A stretch of 64,000 bases of DNA from Hyphomicrobiales bacterium. Lineage in GTDB: Bacteria > Pseudomonadota > Alphaproteobacteria > Rhizobiales > Rhizobiaceae. Below are positions 45,067 through 56,732 of the stretch, in pieces (within the stretch, counting starts at the first letter, position 1; each line of letters starts with the position of its first letter). Both the position numbers and the translations under genes were made by a program. The stretch is taken from assembly GCA_900473045.1 (NCBI GenBank), contig UCKS01000019.1:151306-215305 (forward strand). The letters are read 5' to 3'. The notes beneath the pieces were generated by a model. It did not search any database, was not told where the DNA came from, and saw nothing but the letters and a program-made list of their open reading frames with translations.

Positions 45067-46947
45067 ATGACGGCGACGCAGACAGATTTCGTTCAAGCGA
45101 TCTATGATATTTTTCCCTCTCCCGTCATCTTTGTCGATGCCGATCGCATTGTTTTGTCTGTCAATGCTGCGGCGATCGAACAGTTCGGTTATGCCGCCGA
45201 TGACATGATCGGTGGGTCGATGCAGAGGCTCTATGCCAGCGACCGTGACTTTGAGGCTGCTCTTTTCCAGAACGTGGCGGAACCGGCAAACAGACAGTTT
45301 TCCGAAGGCGTCTACCGCTACCGCCGGCGCAATGGCACGGTGTTTACGGCCCGGCTTCGGGTAACACCGGTTGTCGATGCGGACGGCACAAAATGCGGTT
45401 TCGCCGGTATTGTTCATGACATCTCCGACTCTCTCGAACTTGACCGCGAGCGCCGGAAAGCCGGCGAAATTCTCGACACTGCACTGCAGGCCATTCCAGA
45501 GGGCTTTGCAATCTTCGATGCAGATGAGCGGATCATCGTCTACAATGACGCCTATAAGCGGATCTGTGGTGCTGCGGGGCCGCGCTTGAAAATCGGCATG
45601 ACCGCAGAAGAAATCATGCTTGCGGTCTACGAGGTGGGATATTACCCCAACGCCCCCGTCGGATCGCCGCAGGCGAAGGCCTGGCTGGAGAGCCGCATGC
45701 GCGCGTTCCGCAATCCGGGCGGCGACAACCAGATTTTTGAATATGGCGATGGGCGCTGGTTGCGTATCGAGGATTTGAAGACGCCGGATGGCAACACCGT
45801 TGCGCTGCGCATCGATGTCACCAATTTGAAGCGGGCGGAGATCGCGCTCGAGCGGCAACGGCTGGAATATGCTACGCTGGTGCAGAACATTCCCGACTTC
45901 ATCTGCCGTATCTCTCACGATCTCAGATACACGTTCGTCAATGACCGGTATGCACAACTCGTTCGCACCCCGGCAGACGATCTCATTGGACAATCGGTTC
46001 TCGATTTTGTTCCGGAGAACGACCGCAAGAGCCTGGTCGCCACGCTGCAAAACCTGTCGGTCGAGGCACCACTCATCGCGCGGGAGCAACACCGAACATT
46101 CCCGGATGGCAGCGATCTCTGGCTGTTCTGGTCGAATATCGCGGTGTTCGATAGCGGCAAGCTGGCGGAATATGTCACGGTCGGACGCGACATCACCGAA
46201 TTGAAGCTGCAGCAGCAGCGCATCGCCCAGCAGAGTGCGGAGTTGCAGCGCAAGAATGACGCGCTCAATCAGTTTACCGGTACAGTGTCGCATGACCTGA
46301 AAGCGCCGCTGCGGCACATGTCGATGTTTTCGGACATGATCGTCGAGGATGTGGGCAGCGGCAATCACCAGGAATTGCCCGTTTATGCCGGCCATCTGCG
46401 CCAGAGTGCGCGGCGGATGGACCAACTGATCGACAGCCTGCTCGACTATGCCCAGATTGCCGACGAAATCGGCAGCTGGCAGACTGTCTCGATGACCGAT
46501 GTGATTTCCGATACGATCCTTAATCTCGACAGCTTCATTCAAGAGGCTGGAGCCACTATCAACGTTGCGGCCTTGCCGCAACTGAAAGGCGACCCCGAAC
46601 TCTTGAAGCGCCTTTGCCAAAACCTGATCGGCAATGCCATCAAGTACCGCCGGGAGGATGTGAAACCGGTCATCCGGATCTACGCCGAGACGAACGCAGA
46701 TATGGTCCGGGTGATCTTCGAGGACAATGGCATCGGCGTCGATCCGCGGTTTTCCAGGAAGATTTTCGACGTGTTCCAGCGCCTGCATCGGGATGAATCC
46801 ACTTATCCGGGTACCGGGATCGGACTGGCACTGGCCAAACGGATCGCCGAGAGCCATGGCGGCTCTATCGCGCTCGATACGGGGTTCACACAAGGGGCGC
46901 GGTTCGTGGCGACGCTCCCTTGTCTGCAACAATCCGGCGGACAGTAA
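45067..46947 (+). CDS. Multi-PAS sensor histidine kinase (soluble)
   Basis: A 626-residue hybrid of PAS sensing and histidine kinase domains without membrane segments. PAS domains are at about 5-125, 132-260 (PAS_7-like) and 262-385; a coiled coil (LKLQQQRIAQQSAELQRK) links to the HisKA domain with phosphorylatable His409 in TVSHDLKAPLRH. The ATPase domain has NLIGNAIKYR (N box), DNGIGV and GTGIGLALAKR. The HisKA resembles the phytochrome-like subgroup. No response regulator is adjacent, so the partner is unknown. The ribosome site is weak. Confidence 0.9.
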   Translation: MTATQTDFVQAIYDIFPSPVIFVDADRIVLSVNAAAIEQFGYAADDMIGGSMQRLYASDRDFEAALFQNVAEPANRQFSEGVYRYRRRNGTVFTARLRVTPVVDADGTKCGFAGIVHDISDSLELDRERRKAGEILDTALQAIPEGFAIFDADERIIVYNDAYKRICGAAGPRLKIGMTAEEIMLAVYEVGYYPNAPVGSPQAKAWLESRMRAFRNPGGDNQIFEYGDGRWLRIEDLKTPDGNTVALRIDVTNLKRAEIALERQRLEYATLVQNIPDFICRISHDLRYTFVNDRYAQLVRTPADDLIGQSVLDFVPENDRKSLVATLQNLSVEAPLIAREQHRTFPDGSDLWLFWSNIAVFDSGKLAEYVTVGRDITELKLQQQRIAQQSAELQRKNDALNQFTGTVSHDLKAPLRHMSMFSDMIVEDVGSGNHQELPVYAGHLRQSARRMDQLIDSLLDYAQIADEIGSWQTVSMTDVISDTILNLDSFIQEAGATINVAALPQLKGDPELLKRLCQNLIGNAIKYRREDVKPVIRIYAETNADMVRVIFEDNGIGVDPRFSRKIFDVFQRLHRDESTYPGTGIGLALAKRIAESHGGSIALDTGFTQGARFVATLPCLQQSGGQ

Positions 46948-46980
46948 GACGCGGGCGAACGATGGTTCGCAGGGACGAAA

Positions 46981-47010
46981 AAGGGGCGCTCCATGCGCCC
47001 CTTCGTTTTT
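46981..47010. terminator. Terminator between kinase and gcvP
   Basis: AAGGGGCGC-TCCAT-GCGCCCCTT with A-run before and CG-TTTTT after. Sits between convergent stops and can serve both. Confidence 0.88.
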
Positions 47011-47015
47011 CGAAC

Positions 47016-49879
<2,864 letters not shown>

Positions 49880-49880
<1 letters not shown>

Positions 49881-50242
49881 CAGGCGATCAGCTCCTTGTA
49901 GGCGGCTTCGTCCAGAAGGGCGTTGACGGCTGACGGGTCGGAGAGTTTCAGCTTGAAGAACCAGCCGGCGCCCTGTGGGTCGCTGTTGACCAGCGCCGGA
50001 TCATCGACGATGGCCTGGTTGCTCTCGACGATCTCGCCATCAAGTGGACAATAGACGTCGGAGGCTGCCTTGACGGATTCGACGGTGGCAGCGGTTGCGC
50101 CCTTGTCGAGCGCGGTCCCGGCTTCCGGCAGTTCCACGAAGACGAGGTCGCCGAGCTGTTCGGCAGCGTGGGCGGTAATGCCAACCGTTGCGACATCACC
50201 CTCGATTTTCAACCATTCGTGTTCATCGGTAAATTTCAGCAT
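49880..50242 (-). CDS. gcvH: Glycine cleavage system H protein
   Basis: A 120-residue lipoyl carrier. The lipoylated Lys is in [12 protein letters not shown] (near residue 62), in a hybrid-motif fold. Typical segments are [23 protein letters not shown] and [22 protein letters not shown] stretch precedes ATG 50242. It follows gcvT by 16 bases and overlaps gcvP by one base. Confidence 0.95.
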
Positions 50243-50258
50243 GGGATTCAGCTCCTGA

Positions 50259-51398
50259 TCAGCGTTTGTAGGTCGGGGTGACGAAGGGAAGGGCGGAGAC
50301 GGTGACGGCCAAATATTTGCCGCGCACCTCCGCGAAAACCTGGGTGCCATTCGCGGTGTGGGCGATATCGACATAACCCATGGCGACGGGATGATCTGCG
50401 CTCGGGCCAAAGCCACCGGATGTCACGGTGCCGACCGGCACCTTGCCTTCGGTATCGGCAAACAGCGGCGCTCCGCCGCGAACCGGGGCCTTGCCTTCCG
50501 GCTTCAGGCCGACACGGCGACGCCCGGCACCATCGGTGAACTGGCGCAGAATGACACCGGCACCCGGAAAGCCGCCTTCACGGGCACCGTTGGAGCGGCG
50601 GGCCTTCTGCATAGCCCATTCAAGGCCTGCCTCGACCGGGGTCGTCGTGGTGTCGATATCATCGCCATAGAGACACAGGCCAGCCTCGAGACGCAGGGAA
50701 TCGCGAGCGCCAAGGCCGATTGGCATGACATCGGGATGTTCGAGAATCCGGCGCGTCACATCTTCTGCCGAGGCGGCAGGGATCGAGATTTCAAAGCCAT
50801 CCTCGCCGGTATAGCCGGAACGCGAGATGATGCAGGGAACATCATGCAAGGCAGCTTCCGCCACATCCATGAAGCGCATGGTGGCGATATCGGCCCAGAG
50901 TTCGGCAAGCACGCATTCGGCGCGTGGTCCCTGCAGCGCAATCAACGCGCGGTCATCGAGCAGTGTCAGCTCGCAGGTCTCGCCGAGATGCTTTTGCAGA
51001 TGGGCGAAATCGGCCTCCTTGCAGGAGGCATTAACGACGAGGAAGAGGTGATCGCCGCGATTGGCAACCATCAGGTCGTCAAGGATGTTACCCTCGTCAT
51101 TGGTGAACAGCGTGTAGCGCTGGCGTCCTTCGGCGAGACCGAGCACATCGACGGGCACCAGCTTTTCCAGCGCCAGCGCCGCATCCTCGATCCGGCCGGA
51201 CTTTGGCCGCAGGATCACCTGTCCCATATGGGAGACATCGAAAAGACCGGCGGCGGAGCGCGTGTGCAGATGCTCCTTCATCACGCCGGCGGGATATTGC
51301 ACCGGCATGTCGTAGCCGGCAAACGGCACCATGCGGGCGCCAAGCGACACGTGCAAAGCATGCAGCGGTGTCTGTTTCAAAGGGGAATCTTCGTTCAA
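50259..51398 (-). CDS. gcvT: Glycine cleavage system T protein (aminomethyltransferase)
   Basis: A 379-residue tetrahydrofolate-dependent aminomethyltransferase. Marks are [26 protein letters not shown] and [19 protein letters not shown] (Asp for folate chemistry). The reading starts at TTG 51398, 6 bases after GGAGG; the first ATG is 22 codons later, within the conserved region, so TTG is preferred. A tandem glycine riboswitch precedes it. First gene of gcvT-gcvH-gcvP. Confidence 0.95.
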   Translation of the reverse strand: MNEDSPLKQTPLHALHVSLGARMVPFAGYDMPVQYPAGVMKEHLHTRSAAGLFDVSHMGQVILRPKSGRIEDAALALEKLVPVDVLGLAEGRQRYTLFTNDEGNILDDLMVANRGDHLFLVVNASCKEADFAHLQKHLGETCELTLLDDRALIALQGPRAECVLAELWADIATMRFMDVAEAALHDVPCIISRSGYTGEDGFEISIPAASAEDVTRRILEHPDVMPIGLGARDSLRLEAGLCLYGDDIDTTTTPVEAGLEWAMQKARRSNGAREGGFPGAGVILRQFTDGAGRRRVGLKPEGKAPVRGGAPLFADTEGKVPVGTVTSGGFGPSADHPVAMGYVDIAHTANGTQVFAEVRGKYLAVTVSALPFVTPTYKR

Positions 51399-51469
51399 GT
51401 CCGGCCTCCAGGTCTGGCGTCACGCGCCGGCTCATTTCCACGGCGCATTTCGTGCGACGTTTCCTCGAG

Positions 51470-51620
51470 CCCCCTCTGTCCCTTTGCCTGAGATTGTTAT
51501 CCCTTCGGCGAGCGAAACCGCTTCTCTCCAGAGTCCTACCGGCACCTTGCTGGTCCTTTGGCCTGAGAGTTTCCGGGGCGGTTGCTCCTTCGGCACCGGT
51601 GTTACCCGGATTCTCCCAAC
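51470..51620 (-). promoter_or_regulatory. Tandem glycine riboswitch
   Basis: On the minus strand two glycine aptamers follow one another. The first has GGGAGA, CCGAAGGAGCAA and AACTCTCAGGCCAAAGGACC; the second has GGACTCTGGAGAGA, CGCCGAAGGG and ATCTCAGGCAAAGGGACAGAGGGG (positions about 51544-51620 and 51470-51543). These are the conserved cores of the gcvT-type riboswitch. It lies 70 bases before the gcvT start, and should turn on the operon when glycine is abundant. Confidence 0.93.
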
Positions 51621-51788
51621 AAGATCGATTTCAGATAACGGCGATGCCGGCGGCTTGGCAAGCGCAAAATGTCGCGCCCGAACAGATTTTTGTCGTGCCT
51701 GTTTCGTGTTTGAGGACAGAATAGAAAATCGGCCTTTGCTTTTTTCCCGCCCACGGGATAACGCAATTCGCGGAGACGGAGATCATCA

Positions 51789-52184
51789 ATGGCGAGAGCC
51801 GGGCGACAGATGCGGGTGACGGTGCGGGTGCTTTCAGCGCTGGCGCTGCTGTTCCTGTCCTTTGCCCACCAGCCGGCGTTCGCCCGCCAGATCAGCCCTT
51901 CGATGGCAGCGGAGTATCTGCTGCCGGACGGAACAATCGGCGATATCTGCTTCGGCATGGATGGTATCGACGGCAAGGAGCACGGCTCTTCGCACGAGGC
52001 CATGGCGCCGGTTTGCGATTATTGCCGGCTGGCGGCATCCATTGCCCTGCCATCGCCCCCGGGCGACGGCTATCTGGCGATCCGCCTTGCTGCGCTTTCT
52101 GACAGCAGGCCGGATTCTCCTGCGCTTTTCGTTTCGTATCCGCGCCTTATGCCGCAATCGCGCGCGCCTCCGATCTTGCTCTGA
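51789..52184 (+). CDS. DUF2946-like small secreted/membrane protein
   Basis: A 131-residue protein with an N-terminal hydrophobic signal (VLSALALLFLSFAHQPAFA, about 14-32) and a CDYCRLAASIALPSPP motif near 77-92. The CxxC followed by LAA..LP is the pattern of DUF2946-like proteins, which accompany copper-handling genes. The GGAG 8 bases before ATG 51789 supports the start. The next gene, 106 bases on, encodes a YcnI-PCuAC protein, so a copper role in the periplasm is likely (inference). Confidence 0.65.
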   Translation: MARAGRQMRVTVRVLSALALLFLSFAHQPAFARQISPSMAAEYLLPDGTIGDICFGMDGIDGKEHGSSHEAMAPVCDYCRLAASIALPSPPGDGYLAIRLAALSDSRPDSPALFVSYPRLMPQSRAPPILL

Positions 52185-52290
52185 CAGATTCGCTACGGGC
52201 GATTTTTAGACCTTCAGAGTATTGAGCCGCCTGACGCGGCATTGACCGTCCTGCCATTGGAATGGCGGAGAACGGTCCGGAGACAGATCG

Positions 52291-53277
52291 ATGACACAGA
52301 CCAGAACCACATTTCTCGCGCTCGCCCTTTCGCTGGGCGCTGTCGCATCGGCGCATGCCCATGCTTCGTTCGAAACCGATGAAGTGGCATCCGAAAGCAG
52401 CTTCAAGGCAGTGCTGCAGATCCCGCATGGTTGTGACGGCGAGGCGACCACCGAGGTGCAGGTCAAACTGCCGGAAGGCTTCGTCTTTGCCAAGCCGCAG
52501 CCCAAGGCCGGCTGGGAGCTTGAGATCATCAAGGGCGATTACCAGAAGAGCTATGACAATCACGGAAAGACGGTTACGTCCGGCCCGCTGGAAATTCGTT
52601 GGAAGAACGGCAACCTGTCCGACGATTTTTACGACACCTTCGTCATCAGCGGCAAAATCTTAGGTTTTGAAAAGGAGACGCAGATCGCGTTTCCGGTGAC
52701 GCAGTTGTGCGGCACGTCCGGCAAGGTCGTCTGGGACGAGATCCCGGCCGAAGGCCAGAGCGCCCATTCGCTGGAACATCCGGCACCGGCCGTGACTGTT
52801 AAGCCTGCCAAGGCCGGCGGTCATGATCATCACGATATGGCGGCGATGGCTGGCATGGGCGCTACTGATGGCGCACCGGTCAAGGCAGGTTCGCTGGAAA
52901 TTTCCGGCGGGGCGCTCAAGGCGATGTTGCCGGGCGCAAAAGTTGGCGGTGGTGGCTTCGTCATCAAGAACGAAGGCGCTGAAAGCGATACGCTGGTCTC
53001 GGTCGAGAGCCCGGCTGCGGGCCGTGTCGAGCTGCATGAAATGACTATGCAGAACGACGTGATGAAGATGCGCAAGCTGGAGGAGGGCATTGCTGTTCCG
53101 GCCGGCGAAAGCGTGACGCTTCAAAGCGGTGGCCTGCACCTGATGTTCTTCGATGTGAAGAAGCCATTTGCCGAGGGGGACAGCATCCCGGTAACGCTGA
53201 CTTTCGAAAAGGCCGGCAAGGTCGATTACGTGCTTGCGGTCGGCAATGCTGCCGGCGGCGCGCACAAGCACAAGTAG
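52291..53277 (+). CDS. YcnI (DUF1775) - PCuAC copper chaperone fusion
   Basis: A 328-residue periplasmic protein. A signal peptide (MTQTRTTFLALALSLGAVASAHA) leaves a mature N-terminal His (HASFET), the Cu ligand of YcnI domains. DUF1775 covers about 24-165. A His/Met linker GGHDHHDMAAMAGMG (about 176-190) leads to a PCuAC domain (about 200-320). Its HEMTMQ..MKM and HLMF elements supply the Met/His copper site. PCuAC donates Cu(I) to cytochrome oxidase CuA. The C-terminus ends HKHK. Confidence 0.88.
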   Translation: MTQTRTTFLALALSLGAVASAHAHASFETDEVASESSFKAVLQIPHGCDGEATTEVQVKLPEGFVFAKPQPKAGWELEIIKGDYQKSYDNHGKTVTSGPLEIRWKNGNLSDDFYDTFVISGKILGFEKETQIAFPVTQLCGTSGKVVWDEIPAEGQSAHSLEHPAPAVTVKPAKAGGHDHHDMAAMAGMGATDGAPVKAGSLEISGGALKAMLPGAKVGGGGFVIKNEGAESDTLVSVESPAAGRVELHEMTMQNDVMKMRKLEEGIAVPAGESVTLQSGGLHLMFFDVKKPFAEGDSIPVTLTFEKAGKVDYVLAVGNAAGGAHKHK

Positions 53278-53358
53278 GATCTGCTCATTTTGAGTGGGCA
53301 AATGACGGCGCAGGAAACTGCGCCGTTATCGTTTGACCGGAATTCCAGCTTGGCTGGG

Positions 53359-53694
53359 TTAGTTGCCGGTCGTTTCGTCGTCCGGGGTCAATGCCTCTTC
53401 GCTCTCATCGGTTTCCGGATCGTCCGGGCCGAATTCCATGTAGCGGCGGACCGCTTCGCCGCGCGTACCCTGCGGCAGGCGGCTATTAGAACTCATCAGC
53501 ATCAGGGACAGCGCGGTTGGGCTGCGAAGGGCTACGACGGAGGCATGGGTGTTTGCTGCATCGTCTTTTGGCCGCGCCGAAAGCAGGGTGATCGCCTCGT
53601 CGGTCGGGCCATCGCCGCTGACGCGAGCCGACGGTTTTATGGCTTGCGCCGCGTAAGCCGCCGTGTTGGCTGACATGGTAACGACGAGGGTCAT
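53359..53694 (-). CDS. Hypothetical protein, acidic C-terminus
   Basis: A ~111-residue protein of unknown function. The centre has SPTALSLMLMSSNS (near 66-79), and the last ~20 residues are strongly acidic (FGPDDPETDESEEALTPDD). The N-terminal half is rich in Ala, Ser and Thr, consistent with low complexity. No ribosome site stands out, and the start could also be ATG 53676 (MSANTAAYAA). Codon composition is plausible for the genome. Convergent with the copper gene. Confidence 0.45.
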   Translation of the reverse strand: MTLVVTMSANTAAYAAQAIKPSARVSGDGPTDEAITLLSARPKDDAANTHASVVALRSPTALSLMLMSSNSRLPQGTRGEAVRRYMEFGPDDPETDESEEALTPDDETTGN

Positions 53695-53864
53695 GGACGA
53701 TCTGCCCGTGCCGGGCACTCCTTCGGATGTGCGATCGATCCTTTTTAACCCGGCTGCCATTTCACCAGGGTGAAAGCGGGTGGCCGCACTTAAGTTAAAT
53801 CTTATCGATCATCCGATGGAAAAAGGGGGCGCAGACCGCCGGGGATAGCGCGCGCCCCAAAGGT

Positions 53865-54137
53865 TCAGGCGTAGCGCCGCGGAGGCGTGTTCCGCACCGC
53901 TGCGGCTGTTGATGCGCCGTCAAACTCGACGTATTTGCCGTACGGTGCGCGGCACACCGCGCGCGCGTCGTGATTGCTTTCCTCGTCGGCAAAATGCAGG
54001 GCCGCAGCTTCGCTGGCAAACAAGCCGCCGACCCGGCCGAGCCGGTCGTGTACGACCCACCAGCCGTGGTGATCGCAGCCGACGGTGAAGCGCGGCGTTG
54101 CGGACTGTGTGTTCGTGAGGGGGTATCGACTGCCCAT
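53865..54137 (-). CDS. Small protein with DUF2188-like strand-rich core
   Basis: A 90-residue protein. The core RFTVGCDHHGWWVVHDRLGRVGGLFASEAAALHFADEES (residues about 16-54) has the look of a compact two-layer domain where a Trp-rich hairpin is followed by a helix, as in DUF2188-like proteins. Rhizobial homologues with a GxVGGLFA motif are familiar, but no function is assigned. The start MGSRYPLTN has AAGG a few bases upstream; an upstream in-frame extension to 54440 looks non-coding. Confidence 0.6.
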   Translation of the reverse strand: MGSRYPLTNTQSATPRFTVGCDHHGWWVVHDRLGRVGGLFASEAAALHFADEESNHDARAVCRAPYGKYVEFDGASTAAAVRNTPPRRYA

Positions 54138-54199
54138 GATCCTTGTAGACCTTCGTGTTGTTGATGGTGGATTGCTATTGGCGAGGTTCTGAATGCGCC

Positions 54200-54370
54200 T
54201 CAGCGCAGAAACCAGCCTGCCAGAATCTGAAAGGTACCGGCGCAGGCAAAGACGGCAGTCAGACGAATGGCCGCGCCGGACAGGCTTCTGCGATCCGGGA
54301 TTGATGGGGCCGATATCTGCCTGTCTGATGAATCTCGCCGGGCGTATGGCTGCATGACATGTTCTTTCAT
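54200..54370 (-). CDS. Possible small membrane protein
   Basis: A 56-residue candidate with a charged N-terminal part (MKEHVMQPYARRDSSDRQ) and one hydrophobic helix at the C-terminus (IRLTAVFACAGTFQILAGWFL). An AGG lies 5 bases before ATG 54370. It is 100 bases after the DapA-like gene on the same strand, in a 330-base gap. Its plan (soluble head, C-terminal helix) matches the small gene at 55890-56138. Evidence is weak beyond that. Confidence 0.35.
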   Translation of the reverse strand: MKEHVMQPYARRDSSDRQISAPSIPDRRSLSGAAIRLTAVFACAGTFQILAGWFLR

Positions 54371-54469
54371 CTGACCTGTTTGCAATTTGTAAGGTACTGA
54401 TTGCCATGAGAAAATATGCACTCTGCCATTGCCGTTCCATGCCTGGCCGGCGGCTTTGTTGTTAAAATC

Positions 54470-55396
54470 TCATAGGAATTGCCGGCGTATTTGCGCTGGT
54501 TTGCACAGCACCGGTGCCAGTGCCATTCGGATCGCTGCGGTGGTTTCCGCGACGATCGGTGTTAGCGGCAACCGGACATCGTCGCTGATGCCTCTGAGCA
54601 GACTGAGGCCGTATTTGATGGCAGGCGGGCTCGGTTCGCGCTCCAGGGCCTGAAACAGCGGGCTCAACCGCTCCTGCAGGCTTTGCGCCGATTGCTGGTT
54701 TCCGGTGGCCAGCGCCTGATGCAGCGCAACGGTCAACCTCGGCACCAGATTGGCGGCGGCCGAGATAACGCCAAGGCCGCCCATGAGGGTGAAGGGCAGG
54801 GCCGTCAGATCGTGGCCTGAGTAGAGCGCGAACCGTTGACGCAAAGCGGCCGGCATAGCCACGAGGCGCGAAATGTCTCCGGTTTCATCGGCAATTGCAA
54901 CGACGGGCCGCAGCGTTGCCAACCGCTCCAGCGTGCGGGCAGAAAGATCAATCGCCGTTCGCTGCGGTGAGACGCCGACGATGAGTGGCAGGTCGACCCG
55001 ATTGGCAATCGCCTGATAGTGGCGGAACACGCCTTCCTGAGCGGGCTTGCTGTAATAGGGCATCACCACATAGGCAGCGGCTGCTCCCATGTTTTTCGCT
55101 TCGGCCGTACGTGCGACCGTTGTTTCGGTGCAGTTCGTGCCCGTGCCGGCAAAAACCGGGACGCGGTTGCCGGCAACCGCGACGGCAAGCCGGATCAATC
55201 GTGCCCGTTCATCATCGGTCAGCGCCCAGGGTTCGCCGGCCGGCCCCGCAACGAGCAGGCCCGATATGCCGCTGCTGATCTGCCATTCGGCAAGATCAGC
55301 GAAAGCTGATTCGTCAAGTTGATCGCCGTGAAAGGGCGTGACGAGGTCGCAAATTGCCCCGTGCAGCGTGGTGTTGATCCGAGTGTGCTCACTCAT
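54470..55396 (-). CDS. DapA/NAL-family protein lacking the Schiff-base lysine
   Basis: A 308-residue protein clearly of the dihydrodipicolinate synthase/N-acetylneuraminate lyase family. The tyrosine motif VMPYYSKP (111-118) is kept. But where DapA has GIKEATGD, with Lys forming the pyruvate Schiff base, this protein has AIADETGD (167-174), with Ala at 169. The GTTGE loop is changed to AGPAGE (50-55). It is therefore unlikely to be an aldolase. The start ATG 55396 has AAAGGA 9 bases upstream. It overlaps the upstream gene by 8 bases (ATGAGTGA), indicating coupling. Confidence 0.85.
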   Translation of the reverse strand: MSEHTRINTTLHGAICDLVTPFHGDQLDESAFADLAEWQISSGISGLLVAGPAGEPWALTDDERARLIRLAVAVAGNRVPVFAGTGTNCTETTVARTAEAKNMGAAAAYVVMPYYSKPAQEGVFRHYQAIANRVDLPLIVGVSPQRTAIDLSARTLERLATLRPVVAIADETGDISRLVAMPAALRQRFALYSGHDLTALPFTLMGGLGVISAAANLVPRLTVALHQALATGNQQSAQSLQERLSPLFQALEREPSPPAIKYGLSLLRGISDDVRLPLTPIVAETTAAIRMALAPVLCKPAQIRRQFL

Positions 55397-55880
55397 GTCC
55401 AAATTCCTTTTGTACGGCTGCGTTTGTCCGTCTTCGACGCGCCAACGGTCTGGCTCTGCGGATGGCGCTGATCAGAAGAGCGATCAGGACTGCAGCCGGT
55501 GGATCGCGATGTTCGGCGCGTATCAGCTTGCGCCGCAGCGGCTGGGAAAGGCCGCCGCGGACAGACAGGGTGGCGATCCAATGATCTCCCTGTGGTTCCA
55601 GATCGCGAATGTCACGGGCCGGTTGGCAGGATTGCGCCAGAAGGCGAAGAGCGGCGGTAAACGCTTCCTTCTCCATCAACCGGCGGAACTCTGGCAGCTG
55701 CTTGACGTCATCAGGCAGGCCGGCGATCTCCGGCAGGATGCGCACGGCTTCCCAGATATGGTGCTCGCGCAGAACCCGCACGGCGCAGACCCGGGCAATC
55801 AGGCTTGAGAGTGCTGTTCCAGCTGCCGGATGGTCTGCAGTTGGTGTTATCCGGGCCTGCGACATAGGTGTCGTGCTCAT
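55389..55880 (-). CDS. Unknown protein coupled to the DapA-like gene
   Basis: A ~163-residue protein with no recognised family. The N-terminal ~110 residues are helical (RVLREHHIWEAVRILPEIAG, then EFRRLMEKEAFTAALRLLAQS); the segment WIATLSVRGGLSQPLRRKLI follows. A short hydrophobic run (PPAAVLIALLISAI, about 128-141) precedes an Arg-rich tail (RRARPLARRRRTN). GAGG lies 8 bases before ATG 55880. Its stop overlaps the DapA-like start, strong evidence that it is translated. Confidence 0.6.
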   Translation of the reverse strand: MSTTPMSQARITPTADHPAAGTALSSLIARVCAVRVLREHHIWEAVRILPEIAGLPDDVKQLPEFRRLMEKEAFTAALRLLAQSCQPARDIRDLEPQGDHWIATLSVRGGLSQPLRRKLIRAEHRDPPAAVLIALLISAIRRARPLARRRRTNAAVQKEFGHE

Positions 55881-55889
55881 CACGATGCC

Positions 55890-56138
55890 TCAGGCGATGA
55901 TCAGGATCAGGGTAATACCGGCAAGGCAGAGGACGATCGCCGCAGCGTTCAGCGCCGCCGTCACGCGGGCGCGGCGCTGCCTGCCGGAGTGCGTGTGCCC
56001 GGCGGGCTGGCGGGCGACGCACCGGGCGTCAGTGCTGCGGTCGGAAAGGATGGAGGAGTGGACATATAACATTGGCATCGGGGCAATGACCTGTTTCGAA
56101 TGCCTGGATGCTAGAGCTGCCGCCCATTTGAAATCCAT
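55890..56138 (-). CDS. Small protein with C-terminal membrane helix, operon head
   Basis: An up to 82-residue protein. A basic, polar first part (HTHSGRQRRARVTAALN) leads into a single hydrophobic C-terminal helix (AAIVLCLAGITLILIIA). The true start may be at 56078 (MPMLYVHSS) as no good ribosome site precedes 56138. The stop lies 9 bases before the ATG of the next gene, so it would be the first of a three-gene unit with the DapA-like gene. Called mainly on context. Confidence 0.4.
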   Translation of the reverse strand: MDFKWAAALASRHSKQVIAPMPMLYVHSSILSDRSTDARCVARQPAGHTHSGRQRRARVTAALNAAAIVLCLAGITLILIIA

Positions 56139-56275
56139 TCCGGGAGAACGGCCAAGAGATAAAGGTTTTATAGGAGAATGATTTTAGAGGGGCCGCCCTG
56201 TGGCGGCTACAATCGCTGTACTTGCGGCTTCTCTTAAATATGGCACACTTCTCTCAACCAAGGGAAGGAGTGCAG

Positions 56276-56686
56276 ATGACGGACAGGGCAACGCTCGAAG
56301 GCATCATCAACAAGCTCTACGAGGCACGTTCGGTCAACGACATAGATGCGTTGATGTCCTATGCGGGACCCGGCTTCAGTTTCTGCCTCGTCGGTAGCGG
56401 CAAGCTGGCACCGATGACGCAGCGGGTCTGCGAACCGGCGGCGGTCGATACCGCCATGCGTGGATTGGTTGCTGACTGGGACATGTCTCAGATCAAGACT
56501 ACCCGGCTTTATGTCGATGGCGATACGGTTTTTGCGCATCGGGCAGGGCCGATCCGCTATAGGGGCGGCGAGGCAATCCATACGGAATACCTCGACCGTT
56601 TCACCTTCAAGGACGGCAAGATCATCGACCTGACCGAATTCGTCGATACATTGATGGTCGCCGAGACCGTCGGTTTGGTTCAATAG
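56276..56686 (+). CDS. SnoaL/NTF2-like protein
   Basis: A 136-residue protein of the NTF2-like superfamily (SnoaL-type). Features are the N-terminal helix LEGIINKLYEARSVNDIDALMSYAG, strands with KTTRLYVDGDTVFAHRAGPIRYRGG and the end EYLDRFTFKDGKIIDLTEFVD typical of the fold. Substrates in this superfamily vary widely, so none is assigned. GGAAGGAG sits 5-6 bases before ATG 56276. Single gene. Confidence 0.8.
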   Translation: MTDRATLEGIINKLYEARSVNDIDALMSYAGPGFSFCLVGSGKLAPMTQRVCEPAAVDTAMRGLVADWDMSQIKTTRLYVDGDTVFAHRAGPIRYRGGEAIHTEYLDRFTFKDGKIIDLTEFVDTLMVAETVGLVQ

Positions 56687-56732
56687 GCAAGACGATCCTG
56701 AATGACCGGGGTTTCGGCGGAGGTGACAAAAC

